Source: Prorocentrum cordatum
Taxonomy: Eukaryota; Sar; Dinophyceae; Prorocentrales; Prorocentraceae
NCBI GenBank assembly: GCA_963575745.1
Contig: CAUYUJ010003974.1
Coordinates: forward strand, 40,001-74,054
DNA: 34,054 bases
Direction: 5' to 3'
A program made the translations under genes and the position numbers. The notes beneath the pieces were generated by a model. The model had not been told where the DNA came from. It searched no databases and worked only from the letters and a program-made list of their open reading frames with translations. Of the stretch, positions 10,129-18,520 are shown piece after piece (the stretch's first letter is position 1; every line of letters starts with the position of its first letter).

Positions 10129-10333
10129 CCCCCCACACACACACACACACACACACGCGCCCACACACGCGCACACACGCACACACACACGCACAAACAC
10201 ACAAACACACAAACACACAAACACACAAACACACAAACACACAAACACACAAACACACACACAAACACACACACACACACACGCACGCACACGCACACGC
10301 ACACGCACACGCACACACACACACACACACACT
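10129..10333. repeat. CA microsatellite with internal ACACAAAC repeat
   Basis: About 200 bases of (CA)n. The central part, about 10190-10265, is an 8-base ACACAAAC register, and GCACAC variants lie on both sides. The Thr/His and Val/Cys frames here are artefacts. Confidence 0.95.
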
Positions 10334-10424
10334 GTCCTGGGGGGATCGCGAGGGGGGCCGAAATCTCATGCGCCTTGACGACCCCGAAGGGGTCGACGGA
10401 CCCCGCCACTACCGGCGCCCGAGG

Positions 10425-10678
10425 TCGTCGACAAGTCCGAGGCGGAGAAGCTGCGCGGGACGGTGCCGGCGCTGCTGTCTGACGCGCGGGCTTGCCATGA
10501 AGCGGCTGGCTCGCCTGGGTCGCTGGGCAAAGACCTTCGCCGCGTGGTGCGGGCCACGACCTTGGGTGAGCTAGTTGATGGGGTTGAAGGGGCGCGCCGC
10601 CCTCCCGCAGGATACCTCGCCGAGATGGCCGGCCTGACGATGTGGGTCCTTGGCAAGAAGCGGCCAGCACGCGGTTGA
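10425..10678 (+). pseudogene. N-terminal element B fragment, unknown function
   Basis: A frame with protein-like composition that includes KLRGTVPALLSDARACHE and ends KKRPARG before a TGA. It starts just after the CA tract, so its true beginning may have been displaced by it. It lies directly upstream of the RNase H strand in a different frame. I think it is the upstream part of the same element's coding region with the reverse transcriptase lost in between, but I do not recognise a domain. Confidence 0.35.
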
Positions 10679-11992
10679 TGCGCGCCCTCCTTGGCCGACG
10701 GGTGCGAGTGCGCTGCTTCCGCCGCCGCCGGCTGCGAGCTTCGCCCGCGTCTGGCGTTGGCTCGGCGACCCGCGCTGCGGAGGCCGCTTCAGAGTCAACT
10801 TCGTCGAGGACCTGCTGATGCGCCTCGCGCTCTCGGGCCTTTGCGTGGCTGACGTGCGGCTCGAGGTCGACCGCCTGGTGACGGCGTCGGATGCTTCGGA
10901 GGCTGCAGGCGCCGTGGTCTACAGCGCGGCCCTCACCGGCCGCGGCTGCGCGCTGGCGGCGAGGCGCCGGCGGCCTGCCGACGCTGCTGCCGAGGAGGAG
11001 ACCGCCTTGATCACCGTCTTCGACGGGATCGGCGGTGGTCGCAGGGCCTTCGAGATCCTCGGCTTGGCCCCCGCGGTTCACCTGTCGTTCGAGGTGGACC
11101 CCCAGGCGGCGCGCGCTGCGCGGCGCTGTTACCCTGGGGCCCAGACTCAGCACCACGGGGATGTGACGGAGGCGGACGCGCCCTCTTCGGCAGGCCTGCT
11201 GCGGGCGTGAGGCCGCATCACGCACGCGTTGGTCATCGGCGGTTTCCCCTGCCAGGTGTGCGCGAGCCTCAACGTGGACCGCCGGGGCTCGTCGGACCCT
11301 CGAGTCTCCCTCGTCGATTGCATGGTCGATCATCGGGGGTTTGCGGGCGGCCATGCCTGAGGCGACGGTTGACTTCCTGTGCCAGAACGTTGCTTCGATG
11401 GCTGAGTCCGACGTTATCCACCTCAACCGGCTCTTCGAGCGCGTCCATCTGGAGATCGAGGCCGGTGGCGTCGGCTGGGTCAAGCGGCCCCGCCTGTGCT
11501 GGGCATCTTGGGACATCCTGCCGTCGTACGAGGCCGAGGCTATCATGGTGGTGGCCAAGGACTCGTCAGCGCCGCGCGTGCCGCGTGGCGCTGAAAGCTG
11601 CGCGGCCGCCGCTGGAGGAGTGGCTGCCGGCTGGCGCGAGCTGCCCTGGCGCTGCCGAGGGCGAGCCGCTGCCGACCTTCGTCCGCTGGACGCTGCGCTC
11701 GCAGCCGCGCCCTAGGCCTGCGGGCATCGGCGAGTGCTCAGCTGCGGAGCTGGTGCGCTGGGAGGAGGCGGGCTTCGCGGCCCCGCCTTATCAGTTTCGT
11801 GACAAGTGGTGCACTCACTGGCCTGATGGGCGGATCACGCCCCCCGATGCGGGCGCGCGCGAGAAGCTGATGGGCTTCGCCGAGGGTCACGCGGCCCCCT
11901 GCATGACGAGCAGCGAGGCGAAGGCCGACCCTGGGAAGTACGAGGCCTTGCGCCGCTCCTTGCTCGGAAACCCATTGTGGCCTGGGTGGTGA
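10650..11992 (+). pseudogene. RNase H strand 1 plus C5 cytosine methyltransferase-like domain (element B)
   Basis: The domain spans three frames. The first (10650-11210) has the RNase H-like motif TASDASEAAG, then methyltransferase motif I, FDGIGGGRRAF (11019-11051), where S-adenosylmethionine would bind. A TGA at 11208 interrupts it. The same frame then gives motif IV, GGFPCQVCAS (PCQ at 11247-11255), with the catalytic Cys intact. Motif VI follows in the next frame as CQNVASM (11380-11397), with Gln replacing the usual Glu of ENV, and then KRPRLCW, like motif VIII. The third frame (about 11570-11992) has a REKLMGFAEG stretch and LLGNP, matching the C-terminal motifs. The PCQ and LLGN motifs make the C5 family assignment fairly firm. 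Activity is unlikely in this copy. Confidence 0.65.
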
Positions 11993-12585
11993 GCCACTGG
12001 GCCGTTGCTGTCGGGCTGCTGGTAGCGGCGCCGTCGCTCGCGGAGCTGCACGAGGGCGCGCGGGCCTGGGCTGGCGGTCGCAAGCTGCGGGCAGGCGACG
12101 CCACCTCCTTGCGCTGCGGGCGCGTGAATGTCGACGAGAAGGTCTGCCGTGAGCTGCAGGTGGCAGGCGCCTCGCAAGAGCCCGTGAGCCCCCCCGGCGT
12201 CGTTTACGTCGGCCGCGGGTCGCAGAGCTGGCGCCCGGGCCAGGCAGGAGATCGACGCAGGCATCTGGCAATGGTGCAAGGCAAGGCAGTTGATTTGGGA
12301 CGTCTCCGAGCATGTCAATGCACTGGAATGTCAAGGTGCTTTGATGATGATTCGATGGCGAGCTCGATCGTTGGCTCGGCAGCCAGTTCTCGTCGTCGAA
12401 GCTTCAAGATGGTCCGGATGGCAGACTCATTGCCAGATCGTTTGGGAATGGATTCCAAGGTAATGCAGAGGCCTCGCAGTTCCCTGAAATACCTTGCAAT
12501 ACCTTGCAACACAACCCTGCAGTACCAATCGCATGACCCAAGATCGCCCCAAGAGCGTCCCAAGCCTTCGTCGCCGTCGCCGTCG

Positions 12586-12625
<40 letters not shown>

Positions 12626-12850
12626 AGTCGTCGCCGCAGTCGTCGTCTTTGTCGTCGTTGTCGTCGTCGTCTTCGTCTTCGTCGTCTTTGTCGTCGTCTT
12701 TGTCGTCGTTGTCGTCTTTGTCGCCTTGGTCGAGCTCGATCGTTGGTGGTGCGCAGCTTCTCTGCCTGGGAGCTTGCGATGGGCGCGTGGGCGGTTTTCG
12801 GGGTTACTTCTTCAGCTCGGAACCCCGTGGATGCCCCGTCGCGCCTGAAG
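11977..12850 (+). pseudogene. Second half of split RNase H (element B), broken by TCG tract
   Basis: After the methyltransferase the reading continues as VAWVVSHWAVAVGLL (frame from 11977), then shifts by about 12240 into a frame with WQWCKARQLIWD and HVNALECQGALMMIRWR. The LE is the expected second acidic residue of RNase H. A TCG tract interrupts at about 12568-12722. Beyond it, RNPVDAPSR (near 12820) gives the RNase H end motif. RNase H therefore flanks the methyltransferase on both sides. Stops lie between the pieces, so it is inactive. Confidence 0.55.
12566..12724. repeat. TCG/TCTTCG trinucleotide microsatellite
   Basis: About 150 bases of GTCGTC triplets with TTT and CCG interruptions. 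It lies within what should be the RNase H coding region, near the place where related elements have a Ser-rich KGRSSS-type motif. The Arg-, Ser- and Leu-rich frames it creates are artefacts. Confidence 0.9.
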
Positions 12851-12851
12851 G

Positions 12852-13781
12852 GTGGGGAGGCGGAGTCGCCCATCCGATCGTCGCACCGCCAGAGCTGGAC
12901 TGGGGAAGCTGAGAGATGCTCGCATTGCGACTGCCACTCTTGCGAGATATCGTCGTGCCGCTCAGCAGTTTGTTGACTATCGCAAAGCCACGGGCCTGCC
13001 GTTGCCTTTCAGTCGGGAAGATATGGACATTACCCTTCAGGGTTATCTTGAGCACCTCTGGGCGGAGGGTGCTACAGAAGGTCAAGCTAACGACGCGCTG
13101 AGTGGAGTGCAGCACTTGTTGAGGACGCGCCAGCAGTGTCCTGGTGCGCGGCGGCTGCTGTCGGTCTGGGGCCGCTTTGAGCTACCTCAGCGCGCGCCGC
13201 CGACGCCGCCGCTGGTCTGCAGCGCGCTTGCTGGCTGGGCGCTAGGACGCGGTGAGATCGCGTTCGCTGCGACAGTGCTGGCAGGCCCCCACCTCTGCCT
13301 TCGGACAGGCGAGGCCCTCGGCCTCTCCAGCGGCGTCATCCAGCTGAAGCCTTGCGGCCGTGGCGCGATGTCGCTGCCATGGACAATGGCGGCCTGTCAG
13401 AAGGGGGCGCGGGAGACGGCGACGCTGGATTGCCCCGTCGTCGGAGCTGTTGTCATGCAGCTGCAACGGCGCAGCCGTTTGTGGCCGCGCGCTTCCCATG
13501 CTTTGTTTCGCACTGGCCTGCAGCAGATCGGCTGTGAAGATTTGGCCCCCGTCCCTTACAGTCTTCGCACAGGAGGTGCCACTCACGAATATTTGCTTTC
13601 ATGTGACTTGTCTAAAGTCATGCTTCGAGGGCGCTGGAGTTCCATGAGGGCGGCAAAGATTTACATCCAAGATGGAGCTGCAAGTATTGCTGAGATGCGG
13701 TTCCAGCAGGGTACCCGTTCCTCTCTCCAGACGTTTCCAGACATTTTAGTAGCCCGCGTCAGGGCGCGCTGCAATACTTGA
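12852..13781 (+). CDS. Tyrosine recombinase / phage-integrase-like protein (element B)
   Basis: A 309-codon uninterrupted frame. The first third (residues about 20-95) is an N-terminal SAM-like core-binding domain: TLARYRRAAQQFVDYR, then a YLEHLWAEGATEGQ stretch. The catalytic part has a box I-like CLRTGEALGL (Arg near residue 155), PYSLRTGGATHEY as box II (Tyr in place of the usual His, Arg present), RGRWSS as the third box, and AKIYIQDG with the nucleophilic Tyr. It would cut and join DNA to integrate a DIRS-type element. The true start is uncertain, because the frame is open upstream from a GTG/ATG-rich region after RNPVDAPSR and could be the end of a polyprotein. It is the best-preserved gene of this element. 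Confidence 0.7.
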   Translation: MGRRSRPSDRRTARAGLGKLRDARIATATLARYRRAAQQFVDYRKATGLPLPFSREDMDITLQGYLEHLWAEGATEGQANDALSGVQHLLRTRQQCPGARRLLSVWGRFELPQRAPPTPPLVCSALAGWALGRGEIAFAATVLAGPHLCLRTGEALGLSSGVIQLKPCGRGAMSLPWTMAACQKGARETATLDCPVVGAVVMQLQRRSRLWPRASHALFRTGLQQIGCEDLAPVPYSLRTGGATHEYLLSCDLSKVMLRGRWSSMRAAKIYIQDGAASIAEMRFQQGTRSSLQTFPDILVARVRARCNT

Positions 13782-14122
13782 GGCCAGTTGCGAGTTTCTT
13801 GGGATTAAAAGGTGGCTTTCAGCCATGTCTAGAACACAGTGGAGAGCTGTATCGGGAGCTTTCTCGAGGCTCGGGTGTTCGATGTTTCTCGGTCTCTCGG
13901 GTGCGAGTCTCCTCCCCTCTAGCCCGCGGCGTTCTGACCCCGGTCGCGAGACGGTGGTGCACGCGTGGTTGCTGAGAATCCTGCTGCGGCTTCGGGGTGA
14001 GTCTCAAGGCTCGCACAGAGGCGTGCCGATCTTGGGAGGAGTAGAAGCTCTGTCAACAGATTTGGCCGATAAACGAGGGAGTAAAACGGGGACAACAGCA
14101 GAAATCCCCGGCATCCCGCACA
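13782..14122. other. Element B 3' flank, no gene
   Basis: GC-moderate sequence without recognisable coding. Small frames here lack motifs. It may contain the 3' untranslated part of element B, but no terminal repeat was identified. Confidence 0.4.
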
Positions 14123-14140
14123 CATATATACATCTCTCTC

Positions 14141-14176
<36 letters not shown>
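14123..14176. repeat. CT dinucleotide microsatellite
   Basis: (CT)n of about 50 bases with few interruptions, preceded by short ACACATATATA. Confidence 0.95.
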
Positions 14177-14178
<2 letters not shown>

Positions 14179-14204
14179 GCCTCCCGCGTCCGTTCGGTTG
14201 CCGT

Positions 14205-14296
14205 TTCGTTTGCCCCCCGCGTTCGCTCGCTTCCCGCTTGGGTTCGCCCCCCGCTTTCGCTCGCACTGGAGCGCGAAAGTGGGGGGCGAGCGAACG
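14205..14296. repeat. Imperfect inverted repeat around GTTCGCCCCCCGC
   Basis: Left arm GTTCGCCCCCCGCTTTCGC (14242 on) pairs with the right arm around GCGAAAGTGGGGGGCGA (14271-14289) with a 4-base bulge. The left arm is itself partly duplicated just upstream (14209-14230). Confidence 0.6.
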
Positions 14297-14339
14297 TACT
14301 TTGGGAGCTAGTTGGGCAGGGAGATAGCAGGACTACGGA

Positions 14340-14588
14340 TATGCTGACGCTGACGGTAAAGATGACAGTGCTTGTCATGCTGATGACGACGACGATGATG
14401 ATGATTATGCCGATGATGATTGACATGTTCACGATGATGACGGGGCTGGCGATTACGATCATGGTGGCGATGCTGATGTTGAAGATGCTGATCATTCTGA
14501 TGATCTTGATGCTGGTGATGATAATGGCGATGGTGGTTGTGATGCCGATGATGACAATGCTGGTGATGATGCTTGGAAGTGGAGGTGA
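14340..14588. repeat. GAT/GATGATG-rich degenerate microsatellite
   Basis: About 250 bases dominated by ATG/GAT triplets with variations. It produces Met-rich and His-rich frames, which I treat as artefacts. Confidence 0.85.
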
Positions 14589-15208
14589 CGTAACACATTC
14601 TTACCACCCACGGTTCCCCAGGGCCGGGTAACGTAAAAAAACCCTGAATATCAAGAGCGAGCGGCAACGTAAAAGTCTCTGGGCACCACGGTTCCCAACA
14701 GAGAGCGGTGAAGTAACAAGGTCTGAACACGAAGGCTCCCAAAACGAAAGGTGCCATGAGCCATGTCGGGCATGTTCCTGAAGCGATATTTCCGTTCCCG
14801 TGCCGACCCAGGTAAAGGAAGAATCTAAGTACGAACGATGGCGTTCCGCATATACCGATACATGTATTTGCCGAGTTGCTTCGTGTCAAGAGTGCTTATT
14901 CTCGCGCTTGCAGCTTGACTAATTACTTACGTTTTTTCCATTGGACAAGTGACCTGTTCATAGTCCGAACTGTTGCAGTAACGTTTCTCGCTGTCTCGAT
15001 TTATTCATTTCGTGATTGGTGGAATTGCGCTCGGTGCAAACATACATTGAATATGTAGCCGATGCGCCCGAAAGGCAGCTCGAGTCCGTTCTGCACATCG
15101 ATCAGCGACGTATCCCCGTAGGCGTAGCCGTAGCCGTTGGCGTAGAAGTTGGATTGACGTTGCACAGTAGCTGTCGGTACTTGTAATTATATTGGCACCA
15201 GCACCAGC
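14589..15208. other. Intergenic stretch, no gene
   Basis: Nothing recognisable on either strand. It marks the start of a lower-GC zone that continues to about 22000. Confidence 0.5.
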
Positions 15209-15212
15209 AGTG

Positions 15213-15251
<39 letters not shown>

Positions 15252-15282
15252 CTAGTACTAGTACTAGTACTAGTAGTAGTAC

Positions 15283-15367
<85 letters not shown>

Positions 15368-15502
15368 CGTAGTCGTCGTCGTAGTAGTAGTCGTCGTAGT
15401 AGTATGCGTAGTAGTAGCAGTAGTAGTAGTAGTAGTAGTAATAGTAGTAGTCGTAGTAGTCGTAGTAGTAGTCGTAGTCGTAGTAGTCGTCATAGTCGTA
15501 CT
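15209..15502. repeat. GTA/TAG trinucleotide microsatellite
   Basis: About 290 bases of (GTA)n with ACTAGTACT, CGT and CGTCGT interruptions. The Val-only plus-strand frame and Thr-only minus-strand frame are artefacts. Confidence 0.97.
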
Positions 15503-16868
15503 AATCGTGGTATACGAACGAGGAGCGAGGAGCCGCGGAAGACAGGCGGAAGAGCGGGCACAGCAGGCCCCTGACGGCACAGAAAGAACGTTGGAAACCG
15601 CGGGGCAGGGCAGAAAAAACACAGTTGGAAAACGCATCAGAAAGCGTAGGGAGGAGAGCAGAAAAAGAAGTCGATATGGAGTCGCAGCACAGTGAAGAAG
15701 AACATCGGCGGTCCAGATCGGTCGATTCCAATGCAAATTCCATTATCAATCATATTGTAAACATATTGTAATATGAAATTTGAGAGATCGACAAGGAAGA
15801 AAAATCCAAATGAGAGCATATGAGAAAAATAATGTTGATGGAATGTCGCATGAATTCTCCACCGTTTTATGCAACATCGTTGTTCTGTGTTACCACTCCC
15901 CACGCCCCTTGTTGTGTTTGCATAGTTTCAATATTGCATTTTTGGTAGCCTCGATTGGTGTCAATTTTGCTCCATGTCAAGTTTTTTTTGGTTGTGTACC
16001 CCGGCTTGCATCGAAATGTTACGTATTTTCTGAGCGCTCGAATTGACAATAGATGTTTGAAATTTGATCGATTCATCTGGTTGTCGTTTGCATTCTTGTT
16101 CTCAAACATCCCATGTATCAGCATTTTGTTCATGCGTCTGACATGAAGTTGGTTGTGTTTATCTTGCCCTGGCTACCATTTTCGTGTCGTCTAAGTTTGT
16201 GATGGTATTTCTGCTTAATTTCATGTTAAAATTTAGAAGACTTATTTATTTCTATTACCGTGGCCTGGCTGTCGGCTTGCGCCGGAGATGTTTGAGAATG
16301 CCTTTCCCGCTATATTTCAGAGTTCAAGTCGGAATGTTTTTTTTTGTGTTCGCGAACGCGTTTGCCGAAAAAATAGTTCTGCAGTTGAGAAAGTTATGTT
16401 TTGTTTTGTGTCCAGTACGTGTTTTCGCGTGTTTGTTTCAGGGTTTCGGTGTATTCGCATTATTATTTTGGGGTGGGTTTGCGTCAGCTACCGCAGCTTC
16501 GTCGCATGATTTGGGTGTAATGATTTTTTTCAATTGATTGGTCGATAAGTGGGGTGATCAAATCAAGAAACATGGTTTGGGTCGTTGAACCAGTGATCCT
16601 AAGTTTCATTTACAATTTGGAGTTGTTTTGAGGTATTGTGTGAAATTCCAGCAATATTGCAGTCAGAAGTTTGTTGCGCCAATTTAGCGGCCATGCGTTT
16701 TGTTTCCACATGTTTGAGGGGGTGATTTTTAAAGGTTAAAATTCCCGCAAACATTGCCAGAGCCGTATTTTTGGCTTGCCTTCAGACGCATACCGGATTC
16801 TGAATTTCACCACCAGAGGCGAACATGACCAGATTATTATGGGACAATGCATCGCCGAGGTCAGTGTG
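15503..16868. other. AT-richer intergenic stretch, no gene
   Basis: About 1.4 kb with visibly lower GC than the flanking elements. Frames up to 117 codons exist but are hydrophobic or Phe-rich with no motif, as expected of T-rich noncoding DNA. Confidence 0.5.
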
Positions 16869-16869
16869 C

Positions 16870-17180
16870 GACAATGTCTCCAGCGAAAATGGCCTGGACA
16901 CTCCTGCTCCAGGGTCACACCGGAGTTCAGAGTTGCAAGGATGTCTCAAGCGAAAACGGCTTGAACACTTCAGCTGAGGACAGACGGGAACTCAGTGACG
17001 CGAGGACGAAAATAATAGGCATCTCGAAACTTAGAGCTGCAATAACGTTGCCAGCGAAAGTGGCCCGAACAGCTCGGCTAAATCAGCTCTGGAACGTAGA
17101 GTTGCGAAAGTCTCAAAGCGGAAGTGGCCGGGCCACCTTGGGGCAGGAGTTCTCCGAGGTCAGACTTCGGAGGAGGTCTT
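16870..17180 (+). repeat. Degenerate tandem repeats upstream of LINE ORF1
   Basis: Four diverged copies start near 16875, 16942, 17045 and 17108. They share the words TCTC(A/C)AGCGAAAA(T/C)GGC and AGAGTTGC(A/G)A, with spacings of 60-105 bases. The array lies 300-600 bases before ORF1 in the same orientation, as 5' UTR monomers of some LINEs do. Confidence 0.6.
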
Positions 17181-17457
17181 GGCTCAACGGCAATCGCGGC
17201 TCAAGGGCAATCCCGGTTGCTCTAGCATTGGGCTCACTGGCGCTTTCCCGTGAGTTGCGCTTGCGATTTGTGTGAGCTCTTGCTCGAGTAGATTGCACGC
17301 GCATCACCGCACCTCAGACCACGACGTCCGCAGCTTCTGCAGCGGCTCTTCCGGGCGAGCCCACTGATCTTTCGCAAAAGTGGGTTGATGAAAAAGGGTG
17401 TTGGCAAGTCCAGCGTCCATATTCGTCATCGTCAAACTGTTATCATGGAAGTAAAGT

Positions 17458-18420
17458 ATGCTTTGTCGAAGTCGCCTGATCAGAAATCTCCATTTACGAA
17501 AAAAGGAGAAGGTGGATAATGATGAGTTCATGCAAGAAGACGAGATTCCACCAGGATTCGGAGCGGCACCTCCCTTCCCGGGCGTCGGAGCGGGCGCCTC
17601 CTCGGCGGAGCCGAGTCGAGGTGCCCTTGTTTCCCCGGTCGAAGCGGCAGCGTTGCAAGCCCAGATGTCCGATTCTGACCAGTTAACATTTACTATGAAT
17701 AATATGGTCATGAAGAAAGAAATGGAGAACGTGGCAACAAAGACAGATTTGAAGCAGGCCGATATCAACATGATGAAAAGTTGTAAAGTTGCAATTTCTG
17801 AATCAATCGATCCCATTCATAACGACATGCACGACGTCAAAGTTCGTTTATCGGCAGTTGGAAAGCGGGGAATTCCGTGCGCAGCAGTCAGTCAGAGTTC
17901 AAAACGGAACTATCAGTTTTACATGCCCTTGACATTGCGCACCGCCGTGTTGCGTTTATCGGATTCGGAGCAGACGACATTAAGCAACGCATTCGTGAGA
18001 TAGAATCATTCGCTCAGAGTATTCCTAATGTGCCTGCCTTCGAAGTTGGACATTTCTATTCAGGGCCTCGAAACATTCGTAGATTGACGAAGGCGTCGCA
18101 CGTGGAGTTCCGGAATCCAGAGGCCGTCTCAACATTTCTCCAGCTGGCAAAAGACAAATCTTTCAAGGGCCAGTGAAACGTTGCAGAAGTTAAAGCAGCG
18201 AAGACGCATATTAATGCACAGAGAGATTGGTGTTTCAGAAAAGCATTGGAGTTGATCAAATCACATCGGAACGCGCAGACTGAGACCGCCAGTGCCGATT
18301 TCAAGACCCGCACCGTTTTCATTGGCGATAAGGTCGGTCTCATCCAGCACGCTGGGGATTTAGAAGGAGAATTCCGTGATCCCGTTCAGGACCTTCGTTT
18401 CCCCTGGGGATCCGGGGGGA
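17458..18420 (+). pseudogene. LINE ORF1, RNA-binding (RRM-like) protein remnant
   Basis: The first part (17458-about 17870) is a hydrophilic N-terminus with a Pro/Gly-rich piece (EIPPGFGAAPPFPGVGAG) and a predicted helical stretch. A frameshift near 17870 leads into the conserved block: RVAFIGFGADDIKQRI as a first RRM-like strand and helix, then SHVEFRNPEAVSTFLQLAKD. An in-frame TGA at 18174-18176 interrupts it, after which the same frame continues with RDWCFRKALELIKSHR and VFIGDKVGLIQHAGDLEG. ORF1 proteins of this type bind element RNA in the ribonucleoprotein particle. The RRM assignment rests on pattern only. Confidence 0.5.
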
Positions 18421-18520
18421 CTTCGCACTTTGCATGTTCTACCCTCGCCCGCAGCGAAGCTGCTTGTGTGCGGCCCCCGGGTTTTAGTATGCCAGATTTT
18501 AATTTCTTGCGCAGGGCAAG

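Larger units (their letters stand above)
10380..13781 (+). mobile_element. Element B: DIRS-like element with C5-methyltransferase domain inside a split RNase H
   Basis: Modules in order: a short N-terminal fragment (about 10425-10678), an RNase H first strand with a TASDASE motif (about 10880), a C5-methyltransferase-like domain (11010-11990), the rest of the RNase H (about 12245-12850), and a tyrosine recombinase ORF (12852-13781). This order matches retroelements known from dinoflagellates. No YxDD or FxDD reverse transcriptase motif is present between 10380 and 10880, so the RT appears deleted. Several frameshifts and one TGA break everything except the recombinase. Confidence 0.65.

Noticed and set aside
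10020-11558. 512-codon minus-strand frame over element B
   Set aside because: Antisense shadow of the GC-rich methyltransferase region extended by the CA tract; no motifs, and the plus strand explains the sequence.
14004-14631. Met-rich, His-rich and Ile-rich frames
   Set aside because: Products of GAT/ATG triplet repeats and a CT tract.
15005-15736. Thr-repeat (minus) and Val-repeat (plus) proteins
   Set aside because: Translation of a GTA microsatellite; flanking residues show no domain.
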